Below are positions 1 to 10,200 of a stretch of 64,000 bases of DNA, piece after piece. The translations under genes were made by a program, and so were the position numbers. The notes beneath the pieces were generated by a model that was given only the letters and a program-made list of their open reading frames with translations, was not told the DNA's origin and did no database searches. How positions within the stretch are numbered: the stretch's first letter is position 1; each line of letters begins with the position of its first letter. Where the stretch lies: contig CAUYUJ010019896.1 in assembly GCA_963575745.1 (NCBI GenBank), positions 18,501 to 82,500 on the forward strand, written 5' to 3'. This stretch comes from Prorocentrum cordatum. Its lineage: Eukaryota; Sar; Dinophyceae; Prorocentrales; Prorocentraceae.

Positions 1-2
1 GC

Positions 3-854
3 CCATTAATGACGCGTCGGCATGAGGGGGGGAGACCACTGGCGTTGAGAAACTTCCATTACATTTTCGAGTTGGTATCAGGGAAGGATTGGTATCACAC
101 GTTATCCTTTTCACGTCAGGGATGGAAAGAATTTCTGAAGCGGGCACTGGATGTTACTAACATGGAGGAGGCGTGGGGGTACTGTTACTTTAAACATGCA
201 CAACCTGCGGGATATGCTAGGGAGGAGGAGGAGAGGGAGAAGACGGAGGAGCAGCAAAGGAAGGAGGACGAGAAGATGGAGAAACGACTTGCGTACATTA
301 ATGAACATGCATCGGAGTGGAATGCGGAGCCTCGGGACTCGATACCGATGGAATTGATTGGGGACTCCGCCACAGGGGTGAATTGGATTAACGGTCTCTG
401 GGCAACATCCAATATTATCTACAAGCACATTCTTGGCGACATTCAAAATAGGCTGGAGCATATCTCTGTGTTGTATGGTATGAGGCCTCCGAGTTGGGGC
501 CACAATATGTTCAAGTGGATCTATCGAGAAGGAAACGAAAGAGCTGACAGGCTGACATGGTTGGCCAGAACCAAAAATAGTTACGTTACGTTCCATACCT
601 CACTTATTGAACATGCGAGTAAAACAAAACTAGACGGCCTCCGTGGATTCTTCGACGGAGGTCGCTCTGTGGAGGGATGTGCTGCAGGATGGTGTATAGA
701 TTTGTGTGTACACGGGACGTGGCAGTTGGTGGCGGAGGAAGCTGTCTCGCTTGATGCCTCTGCTTCTGTCATGTTTTGTGAGATGATTGCAGCACAACGG
801 CTCTGTATGGCCGTGGAGCACATTTTGGGTAGCATCTTTCATCCAAGCAGCTGA
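3..854 (+). CDS. LINE ORF2, C-terminal fragment with permuted RNase H (cut by window edge)
   Basis: The frame is open from base 3, so the start lies outside the window; the ATG at 9 is probably internal. A Lys/Glu-rich stretch (residues about 70-95 counted from 9) precedes an RNase H region in two halves. The first half has GDS (Asp at 363) followed by a W-x-x-G-x-W, then REGNERAD (Asp at 546), the counterpart of the D70 and D134 region. The second half has FFDGG (Asp at 654) and a Glu in FCEMIAA (780), the counterpart of D10 and E48. The order is the reverse of a normal RNase H and matches the two other LINEs downstream. Endonuclease and RT are not in the window. RNase H removes the RNA strand during reverse transcription. 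The family assignment is firm; intactness cannot be judged. Confidence 0.8.
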   Translation, partial: PLMTRRHEGGRPLALRNFHYIFELVSGKDWYHTLSFSRQGWKEFLKRALDVTNMEEAWGYCYFKHAQPAGYAREEEEREKTEEQQRKEDEKMEKRLAYINEHASEWNAEPRDSIPMELIGDSATGVNWINGLWATSNIIYKHILGDIQNRLEHISVLYGMRPPSWGHNMFKWIYREGNERADRLTWLARTKNSYVTFHTSLIEHASKTKLDGLRGFFDGGRSVEGCAAGWCIDLCVHGTWQLVAEEAVSLDASASVMFCEMIAAQRLCMAVEHILGSIFHPSS

Positions 855-1071
855 CTCATTTCATCTTGCTTGGAGCTCTCCAACACCTTTACATTTTCAC
901 ATGTTGTATTGCATCCTTTTCCTTGTTCCTGCATCCTATTCCGTTGCCTATGCCTCAGTGGCTCGGCAGTGTGATGATAAGAGTTGCCCTCTCCAGCTAC
1001 CCTGTGCTCCGTTTGGGAGTCTTAGGGCTCAGCTGTCACAGCTGTCCGCGCCCTGACTCAAACTCAAAAAA
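855..1071 (+). other. 3' UTR and A-tail of the first LINE fragment
   Basis: Non-coding, pyrimidine-rich sequence after the ORF, ending in AAAAAA (1066-1071) followed by CCAGG. The same A-run plus CCAGG recurs at 5716-5726 after the next LINE. This suggests that LINE landed in the tail of this one. Confidence 0.55.
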
Positions 1072-1077
1072 CCAGGG

Positions 1078-1548
1078 ACCGACAGGGATGTCATCTGGAG
1101 GGTCAAACGGTGCATCGACCTTGTGACGGTACCCCCTGCCAAACGCCCCGTGCCTCCTCCAGGAATCCAGATTGCAGCACCACAGTGCCTCATTGAGAAT
1201 ATGAAGCAGGTGATCAACCCTGAGTTGATCAAAGTCAGTGTCGAGTGCCCCGAGTGGAAGAGGGACCACGTTAAGGCGGTGGGGAGATTCTGCGGTACTA
1301 TTCGGAGCATGTGTACACAGATTGGCATAGAGGTTATTGCTGTGCGAGGGGAGATGGGACCGCCCAAATCGACTATATGGACAATGCCAACGACGGCCGC
1401 CCCGAGGCCAATGCTTCTAGCAGAATTTACCACGACACGGGCGACATGGGAAGTATCGAGTGAGACTATCGATAGGCTGCATCAGATCATACCTGCGTTT
1501 ACTAAGACGAAGACGGATATCGAGACGGAAGTCAACAGGAGGGTGTGA
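1078..1548 (+). CDS. LINE copy A ORF1, C-terminal part only
   Basis: An open frame runs into the element's 5' edge without an ATG; it is the C-terminal 156 codons of ORF1. It aligns with the end of ORF1 in LINE copy B: both have a [VA]G[RK]F segment followed about 20 residues later by RGEMGPP or RAELGPP. The function is inferred as the LINE ORF1 RNA-binding protein. It ends with TGA at 1546-1548, followed by C and by ORF2 in the same frame. Because it is 5'-truncated it is not a functional ORF1 on its own. Confidence 0.6.
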   Translation, partial: TDRDVIWRVKRCIDLVTVPPAKRPVPPPGIQIAAPQCLIENMKQVINPELIKVSVECPEWKRDHVKAVGRFCGTIRSMCTQIGIEVIAVRGEMGPPKSTIWTMPTTAAPRPMLLAEFTTTRATWEVSSETIDRLHQIIPAFTKTKTDIETEVNRRV

Positions 1549-4500
1549 CGACGACGGCGCCGAACACCGTTCAAGGGGATCCGACTGGGCAGCTGGAGTC
1601 TCAATCGGGCGGGGTCGGCCAACTTCAAGGGGAATGAGATCCTGAGGAGCCTCTCTATGCGTGACTGCATCTGGGGTGTTCAGGAATGCCAGAATCTTTT
1701 TGGAGGCAAATTCGATGCATATATTAGACGGTGTGGCCTTTCATATCGTGTGAGTTGTGACAGTAAGTGTGGGTTACTATTTAACAAAGAGTGGAGTACA
1801 TGTGTGCGTGAATCAATATGTCAACACGAACGGTTCTGTGTGGTGGTCTTTGGTAGCGGAAGTGCCCCCGTGATAGTTGCCTCTGCGTATCTTCCCGACC
1901 CCGGCGTGGAGAACGCCGTAGATGTGCAGTGCAGTGTGTTGGACACGCTTGAGTCAGTCATTCTCACTCTGCGCAGCCGCTGGAAGGGAGCGACTGTGTC
2001 TGTGCTGCTCGATGCCAATGTCGAGCTACCTCCATCGACTCAACTGCAGTGCTCACGCACTGGGACTATCTATGAGGCGGCGGGAAGTGCTACCAAGGAG
2101 GAGAGGAGGACATGTGAGGAGGGAGGTGCACAGCGGGTGAGGAGGGACGTACGACAACAGTTGCGCGAGCGTGTGCTTTGCTTTCTAGGGCGCCTGGGGA
2201 TGAAGGCTGCCAATTCGTTCTTGCCACGACGACTACACACATGGGAGAGTTACGGAGTATCTCGGTGGGGGACGTGTAAGAAAGTTCTCGATTACATATT
2301 TGTTCCCAGGACGTGGGAGATCGATAAGATGACGGTTGAGACGATTATGAGTAATGGGGGGAAGACAAATCGTAGTCGTCTCAGTGACCACGGCCTGCTT
2401 CAGGGGACTTTTAGTGATACAGGCGCTCAGCTGGTCAAACGTAGTATCCCGACGGCAGCTCGTGAAAAGAGTTTGGTTGGTTATAAGACAGTGAATTGGG
2501 GGGACCTCAATATGGCACGAAAGGAAATCGATCGGGTCCTGGGAGATGCCAATACTACTTGTTCTCCAAGGGACCTTGTGTCGACTACTATTCGGGCCTG
2601 TACTGAACAGGAGGAAATCAAATTCACGACTGCCACCACGGGGCGGGGGCTACCACCAATCAGACCTGCAGGACTCACGGCCTGCCAGGAGATCTTGCGA
2701 CGGAGGCCTGTGCCAGCGTCAGTGGATGTGCCGAGCTTGCGCAGACGTGCCAACGGACTTCGGAGGGAGTATCGTGCGGCGTTGGCCGCGTGGACCTCTC
2801 CTGCTTCCAGACGCAAAGAGCGAGGTGGTATCAAGCACCTCATTGTGCAGGGACGGATATCTGAGGACAGGGAGGAGTGGGTGGAGGAGATCAGAGCACA
2901 TACCAGACAGAGATATACTTCGGAAGAGGTCAGAGGACGGGATATGGAGATGATGGAGGAGTTGAGGAGGGATGCACAACAGAACTTATGTGACGGGTAC
3001 TGCACGGAGGGACTGACGATGGCGGTGGTATGCCAGGCACGGTCTCGTCTCAAGTCCAGGCGTGCCACCGGCCCAGACAGGCTGCCTTGTGAAATACTCA
3101 AGGCATTGCCGTGGGCGACTTTACGTGGCGTTGCTCGGATGTTTGACGATATATTTCGCTTGGCACGGCAGTATCCGCAGGACTGGAGGCAGATTTTGAT
3201 CGCCTTCATGCCCAAGCTGCCGAGCTTGACATCACTGACGGATGCACGGTACCTTTGCCTGCAAAACAGTCTCAGCCGTTGGTGCTCTGCCTGTGTGGTG
3301 ATCTTGGTCGAACAGTTCGTGTCTCGGGCTGGCCTCATGGGACCCCTGGGTATCTACGGCTTCCAAGAGGGACGTAAAACGGTGGAAATTGTGGGGGCCC
3401 TCAAGGCTCTGGCTCAACATGGGGACATCTGGGGGAAGGATCAGACGGTCCATATCGCTAACGCCGATATCAAACAAGCATTCGACCATTGCAGTCTTCA
3501 GAATGCCAAGCGTGCTATGTGCCATGCCAATATTCCTGCCTATCTTCAGTATGCTTTGCTCTCACCGCTGGTATGCACTACGGGATCGTTAATTGTTGAG
3601 GGTATGGCAATTCACGACATCAACTGGGACGTCTGTATACGTACGGGCGGCCCTGAGGGGCCTCTCCTCTTTAACCTTATCATATGTGCCATGTGGGGAC
3701 CAATTTTTCGGGAATGGGACAGTAAAGGAGTGGGGTATGTGCTGGAGGGCGTCTGTGGTGAGTATGAGCGACGGACAATAGTGAACCACTTTGTGTGGGC
3801 GGACAACTGCTACCTCGTCTCTGCATCCCCAACTGTGTTGGCTCAGATGATGCACGATCTAACACTACCACTACATGACTGGGGGATGAGATGGAAGGAT
3901 AGCAGCTTGTTGTACATGACATGTGGGGTTAATGCGAGAGTGGACGGAGACGGACACATACTTGCCAGCGAGGATTTGTGTGTACCTGCGTGCTCGATGT
4001 ATCAGGAATTTAGACTTCGACGTGTATGCAGTATGAAAGTATTGGGTCATGAGATTTTCTCCACGTACCTTGTGCCTGCTCATCCCGATGTTGAATATCG
4101 AATCAAGGAGGCTCGTGCGTGTTTCATAGGACAGTCGGATTTCTTTCGTAACCGAGCGGTAGCAGTCCGTGATAAATTTTGTCGTTATCAAGACAAGGTG
4201 CAGAGTATGGCGTTGTATTGTCTTGAGACATGTACGGCGGACACTTCCTCGCTTCACACACTCAATGCCTTCGAGGGATGGTGTCTGTGCCGTATGTTCC
4301 GACGGCCGAGGAGGGGGGAGGAGACTATGGCGGACTGGAACCGCCGAAGGTACCACGAGGCCAGAGAGCAGTTTCGATCTTATGGATTTGCGAGTTTGGT
4401 GCAACGATTTCTCCGTATGGTTTGGAACTCCGCTAAGGATGCTGCTGCCTTCATTACTATGTTATTTACTTCTTCTCATGAGGAAATATCTTCGACACAA

Positions 4501-5520
4501 CGTACGTGGAGAGACCACCACATGACTACGGTCGCATATGGACCACTGTGGGATAGACTCAGGACGGATGCGTCTGAGTGCCTGCGAGGGTTATTCCACT
4601 TCCAGGAGGCTTCGCAGCTGAAAAGGAGACACGTCAGCTCAGGTCGAGCTATCGGACAGAGATGCTGGTTATTTCCTTTCTGCGAATTCTACGGACTCAA
4701 GTGGTGGGAGACCTTTGTGCCGACAGATGCTGCGTACGTTCAGTTCTGCGAACACATGTGTACACGGACGATGCTGAGTTATTTCCAGAAAAGAAAAGGG
4801 TACGGTACTACAGGTGGGGCCCTGCAGGAGGTACATACTATCACACAAAACCACCTACACACATATGGGGCTCAAGAGGGCACTACGGCTTTCAATGACA
4901 AAATGGCCAAACGAATTGCGTTACAAAACATGAAGGAGGTTGAGTACGACCTCGACTCATTTGGGATCCCTGTGTACATTTCTGGGGACAGTCTTCTGGT
5001 GGTGTCGTGGCTGCAGGGTGTCTGGAGGGTGCTTAATCGTACGTATCAGGAAAGGGTCAACAGAATGATAAACCAACTGGACAATATGTGTCAGAAGTTT
5101 GGAATTAGGCCTGCCTGTCAGGGGAGGGAGGTTGTAGACCACACATTTAGGGAATGGAACACGCGTGCAGATGTACTCACTCATGAGGCCCGTGTCGGGC
5201 CACCAGTGATTCGAGATAGGATTGGGCTCCACGCCCCTCAGTTACAACAGGTGTTTCGCGTCTGTGCCATCAGAGCTGGTTTCGACGGTGGCGTTTCTTG
5301 CGACGGCGTGGGGGTCGGGTGCTGGATCGATGTTGGGCGGGTTTCGAGGATCTCAAGGCAACCACTCAGCCATGAGATTATTTGGACGGAGGTGTATAGT
5401 GCGGCATTCTCGATCGATCCAACTTCAACAGTGACTGATGCCGAGATCACGGCCGTTGAGCATACGATTGTAATCTTGCCGCGGGTTGTACATGCGTATT
5501 TCGGACAGGATGGGATGTGA
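1549..5520 (+). CDS. LINE copy A ORF2: APE endonuclease, reverse transcriptase, permuted RNase H
   Basis: The frame begins directly after the ORF1 TGA. The first ATG is at 1657, but endonuclease motif I (GSWSLN) is upstream of it, so translation probably enters from ORF1. Domains, with residues counted from 1657: endonuclease about 1-250 (GVQE, LLDANVE, LDYIF, SDHGLL); RT about 430-800, with GPDRLP, motif A ADIKQAFD (Asp 604), motif B RTGGPEGPLLF and motif C WADN (Asp 716); RNase H about 1105-1270 with halves swapped (GDS Asp 1111, REWNTRAD Asp 1172, FDGG Asp 1210, DAEITA Glu 1263). WADN replaces the usual (F/Y)ADD. The protein makes cDNA at a nicked target by target-primed reverse transcription. 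The frame is intact and potentially active, but RT activity with the DN motif is unproven. Confidence 0.9.
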   Translation, partial: RRRRRTPFKGIRLGSWSLNRAGSANFKGNEILRSLSMRDCIWGVQECQNLFGGKFDAYIRRCGLSYRVSCDSKCGLLFNKEWSTCVRESICQHERFCVVVFGSGSAPVIVASAYLPDPGVENAVDVQCSVLDTLESVILTLRSRWKGATVSVLLDANVELPPSTQLQCSRTGTIYEAAGSATKEERRTCEEGGAQRVRRDVRQQLRERVLCFLGRLGMKAANSFLPRRLHTWESYGVSRWGTCKKVLDYIFVPRTWEIDKMTVETIMSNGGKTNRSRLSDHGLLQGTFSDTGAQLVKRSIPTAAREKSLVGYKTVNWGDLNMARKEIDRVLGDANTTCSPRDLVSTTIRACTEQEEIKFTTATTGRGLPPIRPAGLTACQEILRRRPVPASVDVPSLRRRANGLRREYRAALAAWTSPASRRKERGGIKHLIVQGRISEDREEWVEEIRAHTRQRYTSEEVRGRDMEMMEELRRDAQQNLCDGYCTEGLTMAVVCQARSRLKSRRATGPDRLPCEILKALPWATLRGVARMFDDIFRLARQYPQDWRQILIAFMPKLPSLTSLTDARYLCLQNSLSRWCSACVVILVEQFVSRAGLMGPLGIYGFQEGRKTVEIVGALKALAQHGDIWGKDQTVHIANADIKQAFDHCSLQNAKRAMCHANIPAYLQYALLSPLVCTTGSLIVEGMAIHDINWDVCIRTGGPEGPLLFNLIICAMWGPIFREWDSKGVGYVLEGVCGEYERRTIVNHFVWADNCYLVSASPTVLAQMMHDLTLPLHDWGMRWKDSSLLYMTCGVNARVDGDGHILASEDLCVPACSMYQEFRLRRVCSMKVLGHEIFSTYLVPAHPDVEYRIKEARACFIGQSDFFRNRAVAVRDKFCRYQDKVQSMALYCLETCTADTSSLHTLNAFEGWCLCRMFRRPRRGEETMADWNRRRYHEAREQFRSYGFASLVQRFLRMVWNSAKDAAAFITMLFTSSHEEISSTQRTWRDHHMTTVAYGPLWDRLRTDASECLRGLFHFQEASQLKRRHVSSGRAIGQRCWLFPFCEFYGLKWWETFVPTDAAYVQFCEHMCTRTMLSYFQKRKGYGTTGGALQEVHTITQNHLHTYGAQEGTTAFNDKMAKRIALQNMKEVEYDLDSFGIPVYISGDSLLVVSWLQGVWRVLNRTYQERVNRMINQLDNMCQKFGIRPACQGREVVDHTFREWNTRADVLTHEARVGPPVIRDRIGLHAPQLQQVFRVCAIRAGFDGGVSCDGVGVGCWIDVGRVSRISRQPLSHEIIWTEVYSAAFSIDPTSTVTDAEITAVEHTIVILPRVVHAYFGQDGM

Positions 5521-5721
5521 TTGTGATTGTGCTCATTCACGCCTTCTCATAAGAGTTGGTCACCGTGTGTGTGTACTTGACCTCTCATCCTCCTTATAAG
5601 AGTTGGCTTTCGCCTCTGATCGTTTGGATCGTCGAGGCATCCGCCTACTCCCGATACGCCCGCTTCTTGCTTCCGACTAGGCTGGAAAGCCTGCACAGTC
5701 GACCGCAAAGTCCGCAAAAAA
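5521..5721 (+). other. LINE copy A 3' UTR with tetraloop hairpin and terminal CCGC repeat
   Basis: The region contains AGGCT-GGAA-AGCCT (5679-5692), a perfect 5-bp stem with a GNRA-type loop. This is followed by GACCGCAAAGTCCGCAAAAAA at the 3' end. The same block recurs at 19151, 27604 and 44570 in other LINE-derived copies. It is likely the RNA structure recognised by the RT. Confidence 0.7.
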
Positions 5722-5822
5722 CCAGGTTGCCTCCCTCCTCAGGGGTCTGGCGGCTGGGGGCTCCCGCTGGGCCCTCGTCTCGAGCGGCATTGTGCCGTGC
5801 TGCTTTCTTTGGTTTCCCTTAC

Positions 5823-5940
5823 CGTACGCGTTACTGCAGAGTGTCATTTGCCTGAGTACCGTACACACTCACTCTTTGTTTGATTCAGATTCCCGTACGT
5901 GTGCTGCAGAGTGTCTTTTGCCTGAGTACCGTACACACTC
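5823..5940 (+). repeat. 70-bp direct duplication in the 5' UTR of LINE copy B
   Basis: Two copies of a block starting CGTACG and containing CTGCAGAGTGTC and CCTGAGTACCGTACACACTC lie at 5823-5870 and 5894-5940, with the CTGCAG sites 70 bp apart. Tandem 5' UTR units in LINEs often act as internal promoters; that role is inferred here. Confidence 0.6.
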
Positions 5941-6159
5941 TTTGGAGGTCGTGATTGCTGGAGGACACTATCATTCCTTGACTGTCGGAGTACACATCAT
6001 TTCTTGTCATTTGCAAAGACGGCGTGGAATACTCAGAAAAGTCCCTCGTGGGAAAGCAGAAAGCTACCCCCCAGTGTGCTATCAGAATCAGCTGTAGGTG
6101 AGTTCCACAGTATCGACGGAGACAGTGCTCTTTCTTCCCTCGATTTCCCAGATCTCAGC

Positions 6160-7200
6160 ATGGAGGAGAACACAGCGGCTGGACCCTTTGGCCCCCAGCG
6201 GGCGCAACCACCTGTCTCGGGCCTGGTTGACAGCAGGCGAAGAGGCGGGGACCAGAGGAGCCGCAGCGGTGACAGAACGGATGACAAGCCCCCTGCTTGG
6301 TGGGCTGGCGCTCAGAGTGCGATGATTGATGCCCAGAGGATACAGCTGAATGAGACCCTCACTGCACGCCTTGCCCCCATGGAGGCGACACTGGCGACGC
6401 ACACGGCGTCAATTGCCTCAATGAGACGCGAGATTACTGATAATGCAGCATCCTTGTCAGCACTGAGAACAGAATTCAACGCACTTCAAACTAGATCGGA
6501 GTCAGGGTCCAGTAATGGGGTGTCTTCTCGGATGTCTGGGGCCTTTACTCGTGCGACCTGGAACCCGTCTTTCATTGAAATCAAGGGCTGGGTGACGGAC
6601 TGGAAAAATTATGAGCAACGAGGCCGCCAGATGCTGACACAATCACAAGTAAATGATATCCTCAATGAGATTGTTCTTTCTCCGATCGTAGCCAGCACTT
6701 CGGCGGAAGGCAGGATTGATACACCACGTACTCAAGAAGAAAATGATGGTCGCACATTCGGATACAGTCGCATTAGAATCTTTTTCACCATGGGGACCGA
6801 CTCCAGAATATTGTGGGATATGCGTCAAAGACTCCTCGCGGCAGTGCATAGTGGAACCAGTAAAACACTGACTGATGTGGCCAAACAGGCTACAGAGGCA
6901 CAGGGTAGTATCAAAGTCATCGTTGAGGCGGCCCCACACAAACAACCACATGTTAATTGCGCAGGTAAGTTTCAGAACATTTTCAGGCGCCATGTCAATG
7001 CAGCCCTGGGAATTACTGTTCGAGCGGAGTTGGGACCACCTGCGACACACTTCTGGGGAAAGCTCCCCAACGACACCACAAATGGCAAGGTCATCGCCGT
7101 CTTTAACCCAGCAACGAACTATGAGATTCTGCCCGCTCTGTCCGTCTTGGACCCTGCCATCAATACGGCACAGCTCCAGGCTGATCTGAGGGCTGAATGA
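6160..7200 (+). CDS. LINE copy B ORF1 protein (coiled coil plus C-terminal conserved domain)
   Basis: A 346-codon ORF; I chose the ATG at 6160. The frame is open further upstream to 6004 without another ATG. The N-terminus is charged and Arg-rich, followed by a heptad-like helical stretch (about residues 60-115, with repeated LAPMEATLATHTASI-type spacing) that looks like a trimerising coiled coil. The second half contains a conserved region ending in RAELGPP that matches the ORF1 remnant at 1078-1548. By analogy with LINE ORF1 proteins it should coat the element RNA and help strand exchange; this is inference, since no zinc knuckle or clear RRM motif is visible. It ends in TGA followed by C, with ORF2 continuing in the same frame. 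Confidence 0.7.
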   Translation: MEENTAAGPFGPQRAQPPVSGLVDSRRRGGDQRSRSGDRTDDKPPAWWAGAQSAMIDAQRIQLNETLTARLAPMEATLATHTASIASMRREITDNAASLSALRTEFNALQTRSESGSSNGVSSRMSGAFTRATWNPSFIEIKGWVTDWKNYEQRGRQMLTQSQVNDILNEIVLSPIVASTSAEGRIDTPRTQEENDGRTFGYSRIRIFFTMGTDSRILWDMRQRLLAAVHSGTSKTLTDVAKQATEAQGSIKVIVEAAPHKQPHVNCAGKFQNIFRRHVNAALGITVRAELGPPATHFWGKLPNDTTNGKVIAVFNPATNYEILPALSVLDPAINTAQLQADLRAE

Positions 7201-10200
7201 CATGAGTGGATTGCCAGAGTGGGCACATGGAATATTGAGAAAAGAGGCCCACAGTTTTCCAAAGCTATCCTGGATGCTGCCAACGACAGAGGCATTTTCC
7301 TGTTGGGACTCCAGGAGGCACAGTTTTTCACGGACAGTCGAAAGATTCTTGCTGGGGATGGGTGGCACATGGAACGCTCGTCGTGTAAGAAAGCAGCTAT
7401 TTTGTGGAAGGGCCCATGGAAGGCTCTGCTACGTGACATTGAGCGCGGACCAAGGTTCGTCATTGCATGGTTCAGGCCAGCCGCTATTGTTTGCTTGTAC
7501 TTGCCATATGCAGATGATAAGGATGAGGAGGTGAGGGAATTCAGTCAAGTGTTGGAGGAGGTGAAGAGGAGGATCAGAGAGTATCGCAGACGTCACCCCG
7601 AGCAGCCAGACATGCTTATCTTGTTTACGGATGCCAACGTTGAGATGGCTCCCAATATTATCGCCAACGGCCGTGCTATCACTGGTATGGGAGTGAAGGA
7701 AGAGGTGGAGGTACTATTCAGAGGAGGAAGGGAGGGTGTGAGGAAGAAACAATTGGAGGAGATGAGGTTCCTATTCACAGAATTTTGCAGTGTGCATCGT
7801 TTACGGCTGGCAAACACGTTTGGCCCTCGCTGTGCGACTTGGCGAGGTAGGGCAGCACCCCGAGGGGAGGCGGTGCTCGACTATATAGGCATCAGTGCTT
7901 CTGATCAATTCGACTCGGGGACTACTGCTGAGTGGATTCGGGCCCCAGGGAGATCGGCCACAATCCAGGAGATCAGCGACCACAAACTAGTTCATCTTGC
8001 GGTTGCTGTGGGAAGGCGGCGACGCTGCAAGAATAGAAAGCGAGCGGCCTTGCATCAATGGGAACCCGTGGACCCTACCGCGGCTGCCGCCAGCTTCGAC
8101 CGTGCCCTGTCACGGCAGTTTCAAGATGCAGGCTCTCGGTATCGCCCATTACAGTCTTTGGTTGAAGAGGAGGAGGAGGAGGACATCAAAAGGGACGTGA
8201 GACCCGTGAAGGAGGAGGAGGGCGAGCATAGGAGGCAGGGCAAGGGCACACTCAGCCAGATCATCGCAGATACGGCGGCAAGTATCCCTAGCCGCCAGGT
8301 GGCCGCACTTCGGGCACCTGTGAGGCCGGAACGTCTTTGGACGCTCGAACGGCTGTTACGGCGTGCTCTTTGGCCCAGAGAACTTCGATGCCAGAATGAA
8401 GTCAGGAGTCTTCGGAGATTGATCAAACCACTGCGAAAACAATATGATGCCGACATGCTCGAATACAAACACAAAGTTGAACAGCGTAAATTACGTACAC
8501 AAGCACAGGCACTTAAAGTCAAAAAGATGACGGGGGAGTGGGAACTTACTTACGATGTCGAGGCCAAACAGGTGGAAATTGGGAGGTACTTGAAAGACAG
8601 GGTGGAGGACTACGGGGCGAGGAGGGAGGTGCAGTCGATTCTGGAAGGTCTGGCATCGAAGCTCAACCAGTCCCAGTGCGTGAGCATCACCATGCATGAC
8701 ATCTTGCGAGCGAGGGCTCGCCTCAAGAGTGGGGCGGCTGGACCCGACCAAGTGACGCGGGAGATGCTGCAGCTCATCCCCTTTGCCAGCCTCAAGACAA
8801 TCCGACATCATTTCAGCCTGATCGCTAATCGTCGTCAACAGGTCCCCTCGGATTGGAAGAGGTTTCTGGTAACTCTCATCCCGAAGGCGCCGTCCATTCA
8901 GGAGCTCTCAGAGACTAGGGCGATCTGCCTCCTGAGCCTGGTCCAGAAGTGGTACAACCATGTCCTAGTCATTAAAGGGGAACAACATCTGGTGAATATC
9001 AAACACTCTCTTAACATGTATGGGTTTGTGCAGTTCAGGAAGGTTTCTGAGGTCACATCGTTTACCAAACATCTTTGCCAACATGCGGCACAATGGGGAA
9101 AAGGGGAGAAGCTCTATCTGGCCAGCCTCGATGTACTCCAGGCGTTTGACCACGTTACTATCAAGCTAGCGTTACAAAGTATGGAGAAGCTTGGTTTTGA
9201 CCCCGCTTTGATTTATGCCCTTCTTTGTCCTATGACCGAAAACACGTGTAAAGCCACCTTCGAAGGGACCCAGAATTTGGATTGGATTGGTTGGGATCGG
9301 AGTATCAGGACGGGCGGGGTGGACGGACCATTCATATTCAAAGTGGTGAGTGTGGCCTTGTGGAATGATATCGTCGGGACCTGGCCAGGGCGTGATCTGG
9401 GTTATGTTGTCGAGTCCCCCGTTCCCATGCCCACTAGATCGACGATTTCACATGCCCTCTGGGCGGACAATTTGCTGCTGTACGCTAGAGATGAACGGCA
9501 GCTCAGGACCATGGTGACTGAGCTCACTCTCCCCCTGCTCCAGGCCGGCCTCAATTGGAAACCATCCTCTCTCAAGCTCATCCCCTTTGGCGTCAATGGC
9601 TCGAATGATGTAGTTCTTCATATCCAGGCCCACACGTATAAACTTGAATGCGTTAACACTTTGGACATCCTGGGTTACAGGTTGGACAGATATTGGACAC
9701 AGCATAGCGATCTGCAGTTCAACTTGGATCGTGCCCGTGGTGCCTTCTTTGCTGACATTGAATATTATAGAAGTCATCGCATCCCGATTGAGAGACGATT
9801 CCAGCGATACCGACTCCGTATCCAGAGTAAGCTACTTTTCGCAGTTGAGGGGATGACGATTGACAACATCACGGCACAAAAAATATTCTCCTGGGAAGGA
9901 AAGCTATTAGCCATCATCGGAGGAAGGAGGAAAGGAGTGAATGAAGATTGGACGGTCTACCAAAAGAGGAGGTTCAAGTATGCTCGCGACCAGTTCGCCA
10001 ACCTTGGATTTCTGTCGGCGGTGGAACTCTTCATTCACAAGAACTGGCTCTGGGCCAAAGATGTCGCTTGCTTTGCCAGGGGCTTTGCGTGTCAAAATAT
10101 CCCGACAGCTGCGCTGCACACGGACAGAGTACATGTTGATCCGACAGCTTCGCTGCACACGTACAGTCAGGCTCACACACATGTCCATTCGTCTTTGCCT

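Larger units (their letters stand above)
1077..5721 (+). mobile_element. LINE copy A, 5'-truncated inside ORF1
   Basis: This non-LTR retrotransposon copy contains the end of ORF1, a complete ORF2 and a 3' UTR ending in an A-run. It is flanked by AAAAAACCAGG at 1066-1076 and 5716-5726. That is a possible 11-bp target-site duplication, although the A residues are also the poly-A tail, so only CCAGG is independent. It abuts the previous LINE 3' end directly. The ORF2 is over 3.9 kb without a stop, so the copy is probably young. A second copy of the same family lies at 42135-44602. Confidence 0.85.

Noticed and set aside
1657-5520. Group II intron or retron reverse transcriptase
   Set aside because: An APE-type endonuclease precedes the RT, and an RNase H and A-rich 3' tail follow, which defines a LINE.
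5741-5760. TCTGGCGG at 5744 as the 5' target-site duplication partner of LINE copy B (TCTGGTTGGCGG at 12244)
   Set aside because: Only five contiguous bases match; not enough to fix the 5' end.
7202-7534. Overlapping ATG-started frame (7202-7534) as a separate ORF between ORF1 and ORF2
   Set aside because: It overlaps the endonuclease in another frame and shows no motif; the in-frame continuation of ORF2 explains the region.
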